NCBI GenBank assembly: GCA_003117195.1
Contig: BDSI01000219.1
Coordinates: 52,349-116,348, forward strand
Source: Eudorina sp. 2006-703-Eu-15
Taxonomy: Eukaryota; Chlorophyta; Chlorophyceae; Chlamydomonadales; Volvocaceae
Direction: 5' to 3'
DNA length: 64,000 nucleotides
Part shown: positions 10,301 to 20,520 of the stretch, piece by piece
Layout: each line of letters starts with the position of its first letter
How positions within the stretch are numbered: the stretch's first letter is position 1
Notes under the pieces: generated by a model
Seen by the model: only the letters and a program-made list of their open reading frames with translations
What the model was told of the DNA's origin: nothing
Databases searched by the model: none
Made by a program: the position numbers and the translations under genes

Positions 10301-13300
10301 GTCACAGGTGGCAGCGGATGCAGACCCGGGGAGTTCAAGAGGCTGGCACCGCCTGGGCTCAAAACCGCTCCATCCGCTGCGCCTGCTACCGGTGCACGTG
10401 CCGCCGGCCGGGGCGTGCCTCCCCCCGGCCCCGTGCGTGGTCCTGTGTAAAAGAAGGGTTACAACACAGACACATACGACGTCAAATACTGGCCTGTTTG
10501 TTCGCCCGGTTGCCCTCCGGGGGTCCTAGCATTACAAGAGGTGCCATTCGGGGGCCCTAGCATTACAAGAGGTGCCATTCGGGGGGAGCCATATGTACCG
10601 CTACCCACACAGTGCAGCACAAAGGACACCAAAAGAGAACAGCCAGGGTACACGACAGAGCAATACAAACAATGTACCCGGTGGCGCACCACCCCTCTTC
10701 TTTTGTATATATCTACTTTTCGCCATTGTAAGGTATATGATAGTATGATAGGATATATATACATGCCTAGCGACGCTCAGGCTGCCGGTGGAAGATGGGC
10801 GGAACTGGATTCTCGGAATTGGAGACCCTAGCGGGCAGGTGGACATGTTAAATGAGCTGATAGGTGATAAGCATGTGGAAGGAAGCCTGGGCTCGAGGGA
10901 AGCCTTGGGCGCAGAGGAAAGGAAGGCGAGCTAGGCGAATGGCCTGGGTCACGCATGTATGGTCGTTGGAAACGCTCCGTGCGCCTGATCCGTGCTCCTT
11001 CGCTATGAATCTCTCGCAGGCGCGGCGGCCGGGGGCACGGAGGAAGGCGCACCAGGAGCAGGTGCGTCTGCTGCGTGCGCTTTGTCAAGCGAGGACCGAA
11101 TAGGTCGAGCTGCCGAACCAACTTGTTTGCGTTGCGATCATTCGTGCGTTTGGTTTTGGCCTGCTCGGTCCAAGCTTATCACGAAGCTTAACACGCTGGG
11201 TATTCCGAGGGCTGCACTGGCTAGCGGCAGGTCTTTTATGTGTTTGTGCCCTCTGCTCACCGACTTTTATCCTTGTGCAGGCCTTTCAGTCTACACCCGG
11301 CTGCAGCTGCGGCAGGACGTGCAGAACCCGGACCTGTTCTTCTTTGAGCCCCTGCGCGGCGACACCAGCAGTCTTGCTGCAGCTGCTGCCGCAGGCCCTG
11401 ACGTGAGCCATGGCTTCTTCCTGGACCCGGGGGGCAGGCTGGGAGCTGAACTGCGGGAGTGGCTGCACCTGGCGTGGCGCTCGCACTGGGAGGGACGGCC
11501 AGGGATCGTGCCGCTGTTCATTAACGGCCAGGTCAAAGTGAGTTGGAAGGGAATGTGCTAACGGCTGGACCAACGTTGAGATGCGTCGTGTGCAGCTTGT
11601 GTCGCAACAGGGCATGGCGGAAGACGTGAAGCTATGGTTGTTAGGCTGTGTGTCCATGTTATCACCATGTTGCCTGCTAGATTGCCTTAGTCCTGCCCGG
11701 CCCCGCTGTGCGCATGTGTTTACAACTAAGTTTACAATAACAATTACATGAGTCTTCTGCGAGGCGTTGCGCAGCGATCTCTCGCCCATTTTCACAGAGG
11801 CGCCGCGAGTGCACTGTTATGTGCGCGCGTGCGAGCACTGTCGCCCCCGCCCGCTCACGCATTACTGCCTCTTGAGGGCGACGCACAAGAGTAATCGCCA
11901 TCTTGCGCTCCTTCGGCGTCGTGCGGTACATTTCACAGACCGGCAAGTCCTTCATGCTCAACGAGGTCCTGCCGGCTGTGGCCAACACCTACTGCCACTC
12001 CCGCAGCCAAAGCGGCAGCGGCGGCCGGCCGCACGCGCACGCCGGCACGGCGCTGCGACAGCAGCTGCTGCCGAACTTCCTGCATGTGGACTGCCTAAGC
12101 TTTGACCGCAGCGCTGGCGCCGGCGGCTTCCTGCTGGAACTGCTCCTCGGGCTCAAGCGGGCCGCCGCCCCCCAGCAGCAGCTGGCCGCGGCCGCCAGCA
12201 CGCCCGTGCCAGCTCCTGGCTGCTCCTCCGCGGGCTTCATGAATTCTGCCATCCGGGACTTCATGTGGCGCCTGCCGCGCGACCGCCTGAACCTGCTGCT
12301 GCTTGACGAGGCGCAGAGCTTCTACCTGCTGGAGCGGCCCGGTGCGGGCAGTAGGGGCAGCGGCGCAGGCACGCAGGCCGCCCCATCAACCCTCGACCTG
12401 GATGCGGTGCGGCACATGCGGCGGTGAGTCAGGCTGGCCGTGTATGCCGTGACAGCGGGGCAAAGCTCTGAAGCGCACCCAGCAGACTGCCTATCACGTG
12501 CGGGGCAAAGGGTTCCGCTCTGGTGTGAGGTTCAAGCATCCATATCTCAGGGGGCACACATCCCGCCCTCATACCCGTACTTCATTCCAACGATGGGGGC
12601 ACCATTTTCCTTGATTAACTCCATAGCCTTACACACGCGCCACAGTCTCCTGAAGGAGCTGCTGCTTGACAGTCCCTCCTGGGTCGCCTGGGCAGTCACG
12701 GGCAGCTCAATGGCGACGCTTTGGGCCAACATTGCGGCCACACCGGTGAGTGGTACCACTCGGTCACACCTACCTCGCCGTACCCTTGAAAAAGCGCACA
12801 GCATCTAACGCCCCACCCCCACCAACTAAGGCGTCCTGCTGTCTACCTGTCACCGTCTTCATTTAACACCCTCCATCTCGCGCATCACTGTGTATTAATG
12901 TCGCGTCATGGAAAGGCCTGCGTCCCTGGGCTGCGCGCCCTCTGCTGCAGACCAACGGTTTCGCCCTGCTCTCGCACCAGCGCCGCCTCAACCTGAGCCC
13001 CAAGTCGCCCAAGGACGTGCTGCTTGTCACGTGGACGCAGCTTCAGGCGCAGGCCGCCGCCGCCGGCACGGACCCGCCCCTGCCGGCCGACCTGGTGTGG
13101 CGCTCGCCGCCGCAGGTGGCCGCGCTGGTCTACTTGGCGCGGGAGTGGAGCTCCAGCCGCGGCACGGCCAGCACCGCCGCAGAGCTGGTGGACCAGGCCC
13201 TGGTGACCAAGCTCATTCCCGAGGTGGGGCCTGCATTCGTACCCGCTGACACGGGGAATGTTAAAAAGCTTGGTCAGGCGCTGCGTACAGCAGTGTGCTT

Positions 13301-14839
13301 CTTGGCCGAGCGATGCATGACAGACGGAGCCGGTTGTGCACCAAATGCTGTTCCTGGTCGCCGCATGTGGTATGTCCCCATGCAGGTGCTGGAGGACCTG
13401 CGCGCAGTCCTGCAAGTGCTTGACGAGCCTGCCACGCAGCTGCTGCCCGTCCTGCACGACCTGCTGGACCCGCTGGCTGGAGTGGACGCCGCCACGCTCC
13501 CGCTTCCGTTCAAGGTGCTGCTCGCCAGCTTTGCCACGGAGCGCGATGGCAGGCTGCACCTGGACAACCCCCTGCTCGCCCAGGTGCTGCAGGTGCGCGC
13601 GACCTGCCAATAAGCGTCGTTCTGCTCATCATACCTATCGCCGTAGTGTCTGAGTGCGCATGCCCACCAACCAACTAGAATGGTGGGCTCTGTGGCGGCC
13701 TAATGGATACACGCACATCAGCCAGGGCATGCGAAGTGTCCGTCAGGGTTATCATTGCATGGCATATGGAGTGCTGCGACGAAGCAAACTCAGAACGGTG
13801 TCTTTTCTACGGGACACAGGGTTGCGCGGCACGAACGGACGCGGACAGGTACAGACAGTGTCGCTACCGTGCACAACACATGTGTTCTCACAACGGGTTG
13901 CCACCGCCTGCTCCCCCACCTGCCCACTGTTCCAGGCGGTCACCACGGACTCTGGGGAGCTGGTGAAGTCCGTCAAGTCCGCCCGGTGGATCAGCTCGGT
14001 TCTGTTCCGGGAGCTGGTCGTGCTGGGCGAGTGCTGCAAGGACGCCCAGCACTTCGATAGCGACGAGTACGCCGGGCTGCGGCTGCTGCTTGCGGACATG
14101 ACGGTCGCGCTGGAGCCCCTCACGCCGGAGGAGCTGCTGCTGGCGGGCTGGTTCACGCAGGTGCGTGTGTGAGAGGGCGCCACTGTAGAAGTGTTTGTGT
14201 GTGCTGGGGGTGGGGTGGGGGGTGGAGGGTTTGAGTTGCCGTGCTGCAAGAGGAGCGATCATGTATCACAGCCCCAGGAGCAGGAACATCGTGGCAACCT
14301 GCCTGTGCACCCGCGCCTCGCTAGCAACTGCGGATTGATTGCTACGTAACTCGGTGATACTCTTGCCTGCGTACTTGCAGATCCTGAACCACCGCTGCAA
14401 CCTCCGTGGCGCCAAATCGAACTTCCAGCGGCATAACGAGGCACCAGCTCGGCAGGACGCCAAGGTAGGGGTCCGCTAGTACCACGCGCTGCTGCGCAAC
14501 GTGCTCAGCCACGGCTCCCTCGCGGAGCAGCGGCAGGCCCTGGGCGCCTACCCGCCGCCGCTGGCCGCGTTCCACAGCAGTGGCCGCATCAGCGAGGCGC
14601 TGACCGCGACGTACGGCGTGCCACTACCTGGCAACAGTCCCGCCACGCCGCCCGGCAGCAGGCGCGGCCGGGCCGCTGCGCCGTCGGCCGCAGCAACACC
14701 GCCCAGGGCGCAGCTGCAGCCGCTGCCGCCTCGCCCGGCGGCGCCCGTGCGCCCCGGGCCGCTGCGCCACCTGCTGGGGCGGCAGCGGCTGCTTGGGCGC
14801 GCCGCCGCTGCCGCCGCTGTGCAGCATCAGTACATGTAA
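7368..14839 (+). CDS. SAM-like domain plus P-loop NTPase protein, nine exons, in-frame TAG near the end
   Basis: Exons: 7368-7575, 9447-9659, 11281-11537, 11939-12423, 12646-12745, 12951-13223, 13386-13592, 13936-14160, 14381-14839; all junctions are GT-AG and phase-consistent, giving about 800 residues. Residues about 8-68 look like a SAM domain (FLALNDAELQAVGI...RKALRMAM). The exon 3/4 junction assembles a Walker A motif, GQVK|TGKS. A Walker B-like LNLLLLDEAQ follows in exon 4, then a sensor-like strand AVTGSSMATLW and helical C-terminal exons. The layout fits a STAND/AAA-like ATPase; similarity to the NTPases of Crinkler/RHS-type proteins is possible but unproven. An in-frame TAG lies at 14477-14479, with clearly coding sequence (YHALLRNVLSHGSL) after it. 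Either the C-terminus is lost by a nonsense change, or the 15-nt GT...AG stretch 14465-14479 is removed. The 1.6-1.9 kb first introns are repeat-rich and could hide further exons. Confidence 0.6.
7866..9875. repeat. Dispersed direct repeat in the first two introns
   Basis: About 80-100 bp beginning CCCCCGACCGCTC at 7866 in intron 1 recurs in the same orientation at about 9776-9875 in intron 2, including the phrase GGGGAGCGCGGCTGGAGCC. Short related pieces (GGGGGCTGCGGGGTG) lie at about 8775 and 10003. The first exons seem to have been spread apart by repeat insertion or duplication. The coordinates span both copies. Confidence 0.65.
9061..9369 (-). other. Antisense open frame with a possible membrane segment (doubtful)
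   Basis: A 102-codon minus-strand frame inside intron 1 of the NTPase gene contains one hydrophobic run (FLGSVCFWIFAFLLCG) near its middle. It has no recognised family, no splice partners and no visible promoter. It is recorded only because base composition here is less GC-biased than in the flanks; chance is the simpler explanation. Confidence 0.12.
10518..10579. repeat. Two-copy 31-bp tandem repeat in intron 2
   Basis: The unit beginning CGGGGG and containing CTAGCATTACAAGAGGTGCC occurs at 10518-10548 and 10549-10579 with one difference. A partial third start (CGGGGGG) follows. An AT-rich tract with TATATA motifs lies about 140 bp downstream (10700-10765). Confidence 0.9.
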
Positions 14840-15234
14840 CTGCTGCGAGGCCATGAGGGCGCGCGGCTTCAGGCCCTGACAATCCGTGTGAGTGCCAGTC
14901 TGAGGGTGCGGGCCGGGCGGTGGACAGACCAGATGCTTCAATAGCAACCCCGAATGACCACAGTGCTGTGGTGGGTGAACACCGCGCGTGCGGGGGCCTG
15001 CTCAGAGAGGCCTGGCGGCGCCAGCGGTGCCACTAGCAGTGGCCGCGGCCGCGGCAGTTGGGCCGTCAGCAGCAGCTGCAGCAGCTGGCCGGTGCTTTTC
15101 CCATTCGCCGCGGCGCCGGCGGTGGCGCGCATTGGCAGCGCTCTGTGGCACCGCGAGGAGATGGCGGCGGCGGCGGTGGTGGACTGGGCTGCGGGCGCTG
15201 GCGCGTGGCTGTAACACGCATGCGTGATAAGGCG

Positions 15235-15314
15235 ATGATGGACTTGTAGGCGGGCCAGAAGCCCGTGGCCAGCACCGTGACCGACAGGTCGATGGGCAGC
15301 TTGGAGCCCTTCTC
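15235..15314 (-). pseudogene. Orphan cullin exon
   Basis: The minus strand reads EKGSKLPIDLSVTVLATGFWPAYKS after an AG acceptor (CTCAACAG). The phrase DLSVTVL-TGFWP-YKS is the hallmark beta-strand of the cullin C-terminal domain, closest to plant-type CUL1. No other cullin exon (substrate-adaptor or RBX-binding parts, winged helix, neddylation site) can be found on this strand on either side, and the sequence after YKS lacks a strong donor. This looks like a displaced exon or relic and not a working gene; a highly split gene extending outside my recognition is the alternative. Confidence 0.55.
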
Positions 15315-16025
15315 CTGTTGAGTGGTTGTGGTGATGTGGAGGTGGAGTGGCGGCGTAGAATCGGGATAAGGCGGGTATGGCGGGATGGGTGCAGGCGCGA
15401 GTAAACGCTGAGAGAGCGAGGTGTGTGGTGGGCGCTCCACAACATCACACGCTGGACAGCGGGGCAATAAAGAACGCGGCGCCGAGTAGTGCGGCTTGGC
15501 CCCATGACGCGGCGGCAGAGAAAGTCCAGAACTCAGGTGCGGAAGACTGCCGCGGCGGCAGTGGAGGCCGCGGCACAGGAGGATGAGGTGGAGGCGGGCA
15601 GCCAGGTGGCTGCGCTCCGAGGCCCGAATGCGCGGCGTGCGCATGTTCGAGGAGCGGGCGGCGCGGGCGTGGGCTGACATGGGCGTGTTGGGCTGGTGCG
15701 CCATACCGTGGCAGCAGCGCCCGCAGTAGTCGTGTCACATGCCGACCGTGCACCATGCACCGCACGGCACGGCTGTCATAGCTGTCGTCGCCCCTCGTCC
15801 TTCCTCCTTGTAATCTTCCCCTCAGAAAAAAACACCGCAAACACAGCATTCAAGGCTGGAATGGACGCGCTGCCCCAGAGCTCCTACTACCCCGACAGTG
15901 TTAGCTATCCCAAACTTTTGCACTGCAGAACGGATACACCACCAACCAGTACATGCTGAAGTGCTAACTGTCCTCGATTGATAACTTTCCGTTCCGCCAG
16001 CGCATTGGCGACAGTTGACTTACCG

Positions 16026-16168
16026 GGACACTGGAATTCGCACTCCCAAACCCCATTCGCCGCCAGCTCTACCCGCACTTCAAGACGCGCGCGGGGAAGT
16101 GGCAGTAGGGCGCAACCGATCAGTACAGCGCGCGGTGGGGCCCGAAGTTCACGCTCAGTGAAAAGGTA
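16026..16168 (+). pseudogene. Gene relic of unknown identity
   Basis: One plus-strand frame reads TGTLEFALPNPIRRQLYPHF, then KTRAGKWQ, a TAG stop, and continues GATDQYSARWGPKFTLSEK. The amino-acid pattern either side of the stop looks like real protein, with aromatic and charged residues unlike the GC-driven frames around it. About 70-120 bp upstream the same strand has another protein-like scrap (LQNGYTTNQYMLKC, ending in a stop). I do not recognise the family. Interrupted, start-less and without splice sites, it is best seen as degraded coding sequence. Confidence 0.35.
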
Positions 16169-16199
16169 CCAGTTAATTTAGCGATAGCTTCCGTGACGG

Positions 16200-16920
16200 T
16201 ATCACCACTTTTCATTTTCTGCTGAGTTTCCTCCAAGTTTCGACTGAGTTCCCGTTGAGTTTCTGTGCCTTACTCCTTTCACCCCACAGCGCGGCGCCGC
16301 CCCCAGCCGCGCCACTTTCCATGCAGCCCCGTTTCAGTACACGTGTGATAAAAATTCGAGCAAAAAACGTAGAAGGCAGTGTCCGGTCATCTCCGCGGGA
16401 GTAGACAGCGGGGGCCCAGGGGTATCTACGGGATACTGGCACTGATAACATCTCACACGAGGCTTCCCTTACCCCGGTCTGCAGCAGCAGCGTGTGCCCC
16501 GTGTGCGGCCCAGATGCAGCTGATGGAAAGAGTGCAGCCCCATGCATGCCATCCGAGTTTGCACGCAGCTCCCACGAGGCTTCCCAAACGGCTCCGCGCG
16601 CAGCTACCAGCTCCCACTTGTACAACCGCTGACTACCGCCAATGACTCGCTGTGCTCTGCCGTACACCTGTGCGCTCCTGTCGCTTCGCAGCCGGCTTCC
16701 CGTGCAACTATCAGCTCCCACCCGTACAGCTACCCGACTCACGCCAACGACTCGTGTTTATGCCCCAGGTTGGGCAGCTTCCCAGCCGGCCCTCCGTACA
16801 ACTACCCGCTCCCACCCGCGGCAGCTACCGACACCCAACTGCAGCTCCTGTACGGCTGAGGAGGTTGGGGGTGCCGTACACGAGTTAGTTGGGGGGTAGT
16901 CGGAGCTGTCCTAGAACATA
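16200..16920. other. Intergenic with degenerate 'agctcccac' repeats
   Basis: No gene seen. From about 16560 to 16860 the motif CAGCTCCCAC or CAACTA(C/T)C recurs at irregular spacing, mixed with CGTACA, forming a loose repeat leading into the minisatellite. Open frames here have no family signature. Confidence 0.45.
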
Positions 16921-16957
16921 CATTATACTATTTTTTGCACTTGGGTGGGCGGAACAG

Positions 16958-17891
16958 CCCTACCGGGCACTTGGATGGGCGCGCACGGAACAGCCCTACC
17001 GGGCACTTGGATGGGCTGAGCAGCCCTACCGGGCACTTGGATGGGTGCACGGGGAACAACCCTACCAGGCACTTGGATGGGCGGAACACCCCTACCGGGC
17101 ACTTGGATGGGCGCGCGGAACAGCCCTACCGGGCACTTGGATGGGTGCGCGCGGAACAGCCCTACCGGGCACTTGGATGGGTGCGCGCGGAACAGCCCTA
17201 CCGGGCACTTGGATGGGTGGAACAGCCCTACCGGGCACGTGGATGGACGGAACAGCCCTACCGGGCACTTGGATGGGCGCGCGCGGAACAGCCCTACCGG
17301 GCACTTGGATGGGTGCGCGCGGAACAGCCCTACCGGGCACTTGGATGGGTGGAACAGCCCTACCGGGCACGTGGATGGACGGAACAGCCCTACCGGGCAC
17401 TTGGATGGGTGTGCGCGGAACAGCCCTACCGGGCACTTGGATGGGTGCGCGTGGAACAGCCCTACCGGGCACTTGGATGGGCGCGCACGGAACAGCCCTA
17501 CCGGGCACGTGGATGGACGGAACAGCCCTACCGGGCACTTGGATGGGCGCGCGCGGAACAGCCCTACCGGGCACTTGGATGGGTGCGCGCGGAACAGCCC
17601 TACCGGGCACTTGGATGGGTGGAACAGCCCTACCGGGCACGTGGATGGACGGAACAGCCCTACCGGGCACTTGGATGGGTGCGCGCGGAACAGCCCTACC
17701 GGGCACTTGGATGGGTGCGCGCGGAACAGCCCTACCGGGCACTTGGATGGGTGCGCGCGGAACAGCCCTACCGGGCACTTGGATGGGTGCGCGCGGAACA
17801 GCCCTACCGGGCACTTGGATGGGTGGAACAGCCCTACCGGGCACGTGGATGGACGGGACAGCCCTACCGGGCACTTGGATGGGATTGATGG
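16958..17891. repeat. 36/30-bp minisatellite with higher-order 36-36-30-30 pattern
   Basis: 28 copies of a unit beginning CCCTACCGGGCAC. Intervals between copies, in order, are 36, 30, 36, 30, 34, 36, 36, 30, 30, 36, 36, 30, 30, 36, 36, 36, 30, 36, 36, 30, 30, 36, 36, 36, 36, 30, 30. The 36-mers carry an extra GCGCGC-type hexamer before GGAACAG; the second 30-mer of most pairs has ACGTGGATGGAC in place of ACTTGGATGGG. Decayed copies continue to about 18100. Every length except the 34-mer is a multiple of three, so long open frames (GTALPGTWMG and others) appear in several frames on both strands; none has codon support for being a gene. Confidence 0.95.
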
Positions 17892-18149
17892 GCGGAAAAG
17901 GCCACCCTCCCCGCCGCTTGAGCGCTTGGACGGGATGGATGGGTGGAACATCCCCCCTCTCCCCGGGCCCATCGAAAGCCCCCCCTCCCTCCAGGCACTT
18001 GGATCTCACCCTGGGAACTTGGGTGGGATGGATGGATACGTAGATGGATGGGCGGAATAGCCCCCATTTTCCACTCGGGCACTTGGATGGGATACGTAGA
18101 TGGGCGGACAGGGGCGGACCAGGCCCCCGCCCCTCCCCTAGGCTGATGG

Positions 18150-20520
18150 GGTCACGGTACTACGTATGGACGTCCTGGCAACCGACCCCAACTGGACGGT
18201 TTGCGACAATGGCGTGGTGGCTGCTGCAGCACGAGCCGCGGCTCTGTGTGTCTGATCGGCGCCACCTTTGCATGCTCCGTGTCGCATGACTGACGTCGCA
18301 CGTCCGATACATATTAGCCATGTGCGTAACGGCTGATTCATGAACATATCATCCATTCAACACAGCTTTAACATACACAGTTCAATTTCCAATCGTCCTA
18401 TTGCAAAGCCAAATTGTGCATGCGTCAAGGCTTAGGGCGCGTGCGACCGGTTACGGCTTCTGACAAATAACATGGAAGCATTGACGCGATAAATGACACA
18501 CAGTGCTGGTGGAAAGCCGACTAGATGGATTTGCGTTCTTAATCAGTCACTTCCTGTATGCACCACTCCGGTCCTTGAACGAAATTGAAGCGAACAAGCA
18601 TTTACATGACATACTGAACACAGCTCGCAAACGCAACAAAACGATCATTTAAGCAAGGGTACAGCGGTTACATGTACCGCTTACTGCTTTGTACGTGTTA
18701 CTGACCAGTACAGACACACGCAATACGCTGGAACCCAAACAAATGCCAGAAGCGCACCCAACTCTTTCAGCCAAAAGGAATTCATTCGTTTTATCGTTGT
18801 GACGCCCAAAGCCGTCGCTGCCCCTCCAGTTCCTCAGCTCAGTCATCCATGTGCTCCGACGCAAATGAACGCGAACGCGCGCCGCAACTTGTCTATCCAA
18901 TGCAAATCCACATTCTGTATCCTTGAGCACACGGAGCTTGGCGAACGTGCCCCCCTTCCTTGATGTCCCTCGCAACCGCGTACCGCTTGTACAGGCCCAC
19001 ATACGGGCACCACATAAGGCCCAACTGTCCCCTGGGCTATAACCCTAGACGGAAAAACCGGGTAAGACGGAAAAACCGGGTATTCCGCTACACGCTACAT
19101 GTCACATGAAGCTACGGTGACAGCAATCACGTTTCCATCTGTCACGTCACTCGCTTGTCGCAAATCACACATGGGGCATACCCGGTCCGCGCCCTCCCTT
19201 CCGTTCGAGCATGCCCCTGGGGTACGGATCAGTCGCCTGTACGGCCAGCGAGCAACGTAATTGCTGGTACCCTCCAAAACCTTGCGCCCGAAATTCTTCT
19301 AATGATTTGTATTCGTTTGTTCATCACGCAAGTCACGTCAGGTCGCGTACTGATCCAGGTCTTGGATGCTCGCCTAAACCGCAACGGATTTGCATTCTAA
19401 TAGCGCGTCCAACCGTATAGCAATAACCGGGGTGATTCCCTGGTAGAATGGGTGCGGGGTGTGTTTCGGTTAACTTGTGGAGACTGTCCCGCGGTTTACC
19501 ATGGCGCGGTTTCGCTTCTGCAGTGTGTGAGATTAATCAACAACCACGACATCCGTATCACGCGTTTCAGGGCCTAAGTGGATTGCATATCATCAGTGCA
19601 CGCTGTCGATGCCGTCACGTCAGCAATCTGCAGCTGTACGCATATGCCTCTTCCCATGTCGTACTCCATATGTACGGACCACCGTTGACGGCCGGCGACT
19701 CTCATTTGCATTTCACGTCAGTCACTATCTCTCGAAGTTTCATTTGTAGTTCTCCTTTTGTGGTGCACTTTAGTGGTGCGCCTTGCCCAGGCCGGCAGGA
19801 TAGCGATGAGCTCAGCAAGCCGTGCATATCCGTCATCATGTATCGCAGGTGCAGATGTCAAAAGGTTCTTGAGGACGCACTCCGCGATAGCACTCAGGAG
19901 CTTGCTCAGGGCCCACAGCGCCACCCGGCTGTGTGGGGGCTGATGCCAGACTGCATCCCACAGCGGCGGCCCCACGGCGCACGGTGCGTTCGAACTCTCC
20001 ATGAATTGTCATCCCGCGCATCCCACACCCCAGCTGTTCGCACACCCACGCAAATCGTCAAGCGCCCTTGCGACAGATGGCCCAAAACGCTGGCAACCGC
20101 TCGGGACCCCTTCCCATCCGTGATCATCACACACTAACCCCGTACCATACCGCGCGGTGTCACCCATATGCAGATCTCGGGAGTTCGAGGTTGCGAGGTT
20201 ATGTAAAGAAAATTTGTACAGTCATTCGCTCGCTTGAAGCCGGTGCGCGATGCGCGACATTCCAGCCGTGCGGCCGCACCCGTTCGCACCACCACCGGAT
20301 CCCCTACATCATGCGACAAGGGATGCCGCAGAGAGTGGGATCAGCGTGCCTCTCCCCAACCAATGGGCTGGCCGAGGGGTCACACCACAGACGTTTCATC
20401 CCAGCGGACGAACCTCGCCACGAAGCTCAATCCAAGCGAAGTAAAGGCGCCTGGAGGACCCGTGTCACACAAAAATTTTGGGGCCTCCACGGCTTGACAA
20501 GAGCTCAAGGAAAACAGCTC
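18150..20520. other. Intergenic, no gene supported
   Basis: Mixed-composition sequence between the minisatellite and the 3' end of HSP90B. A small tandem duplication, GACGGAAAAACCGGGTA, lies at about 19050-19083. Open frames up to about 250 codons at 20068-20832 are antisense shadows of the HSP90B last exon; the others lack motifs and splice support. The 3' UTR of HSP90B must lie just below 20521, but I cannot fix its polyadenylation site. Confidence 0.5.

Noticed and set aside
16889..18060. Long open frames (up to 384 codons) over the minisatellite
   Set aside because: Open in several frames on both strands because the 30/36-bp units lack stops; no start context, splice support or non-repeat sequence.
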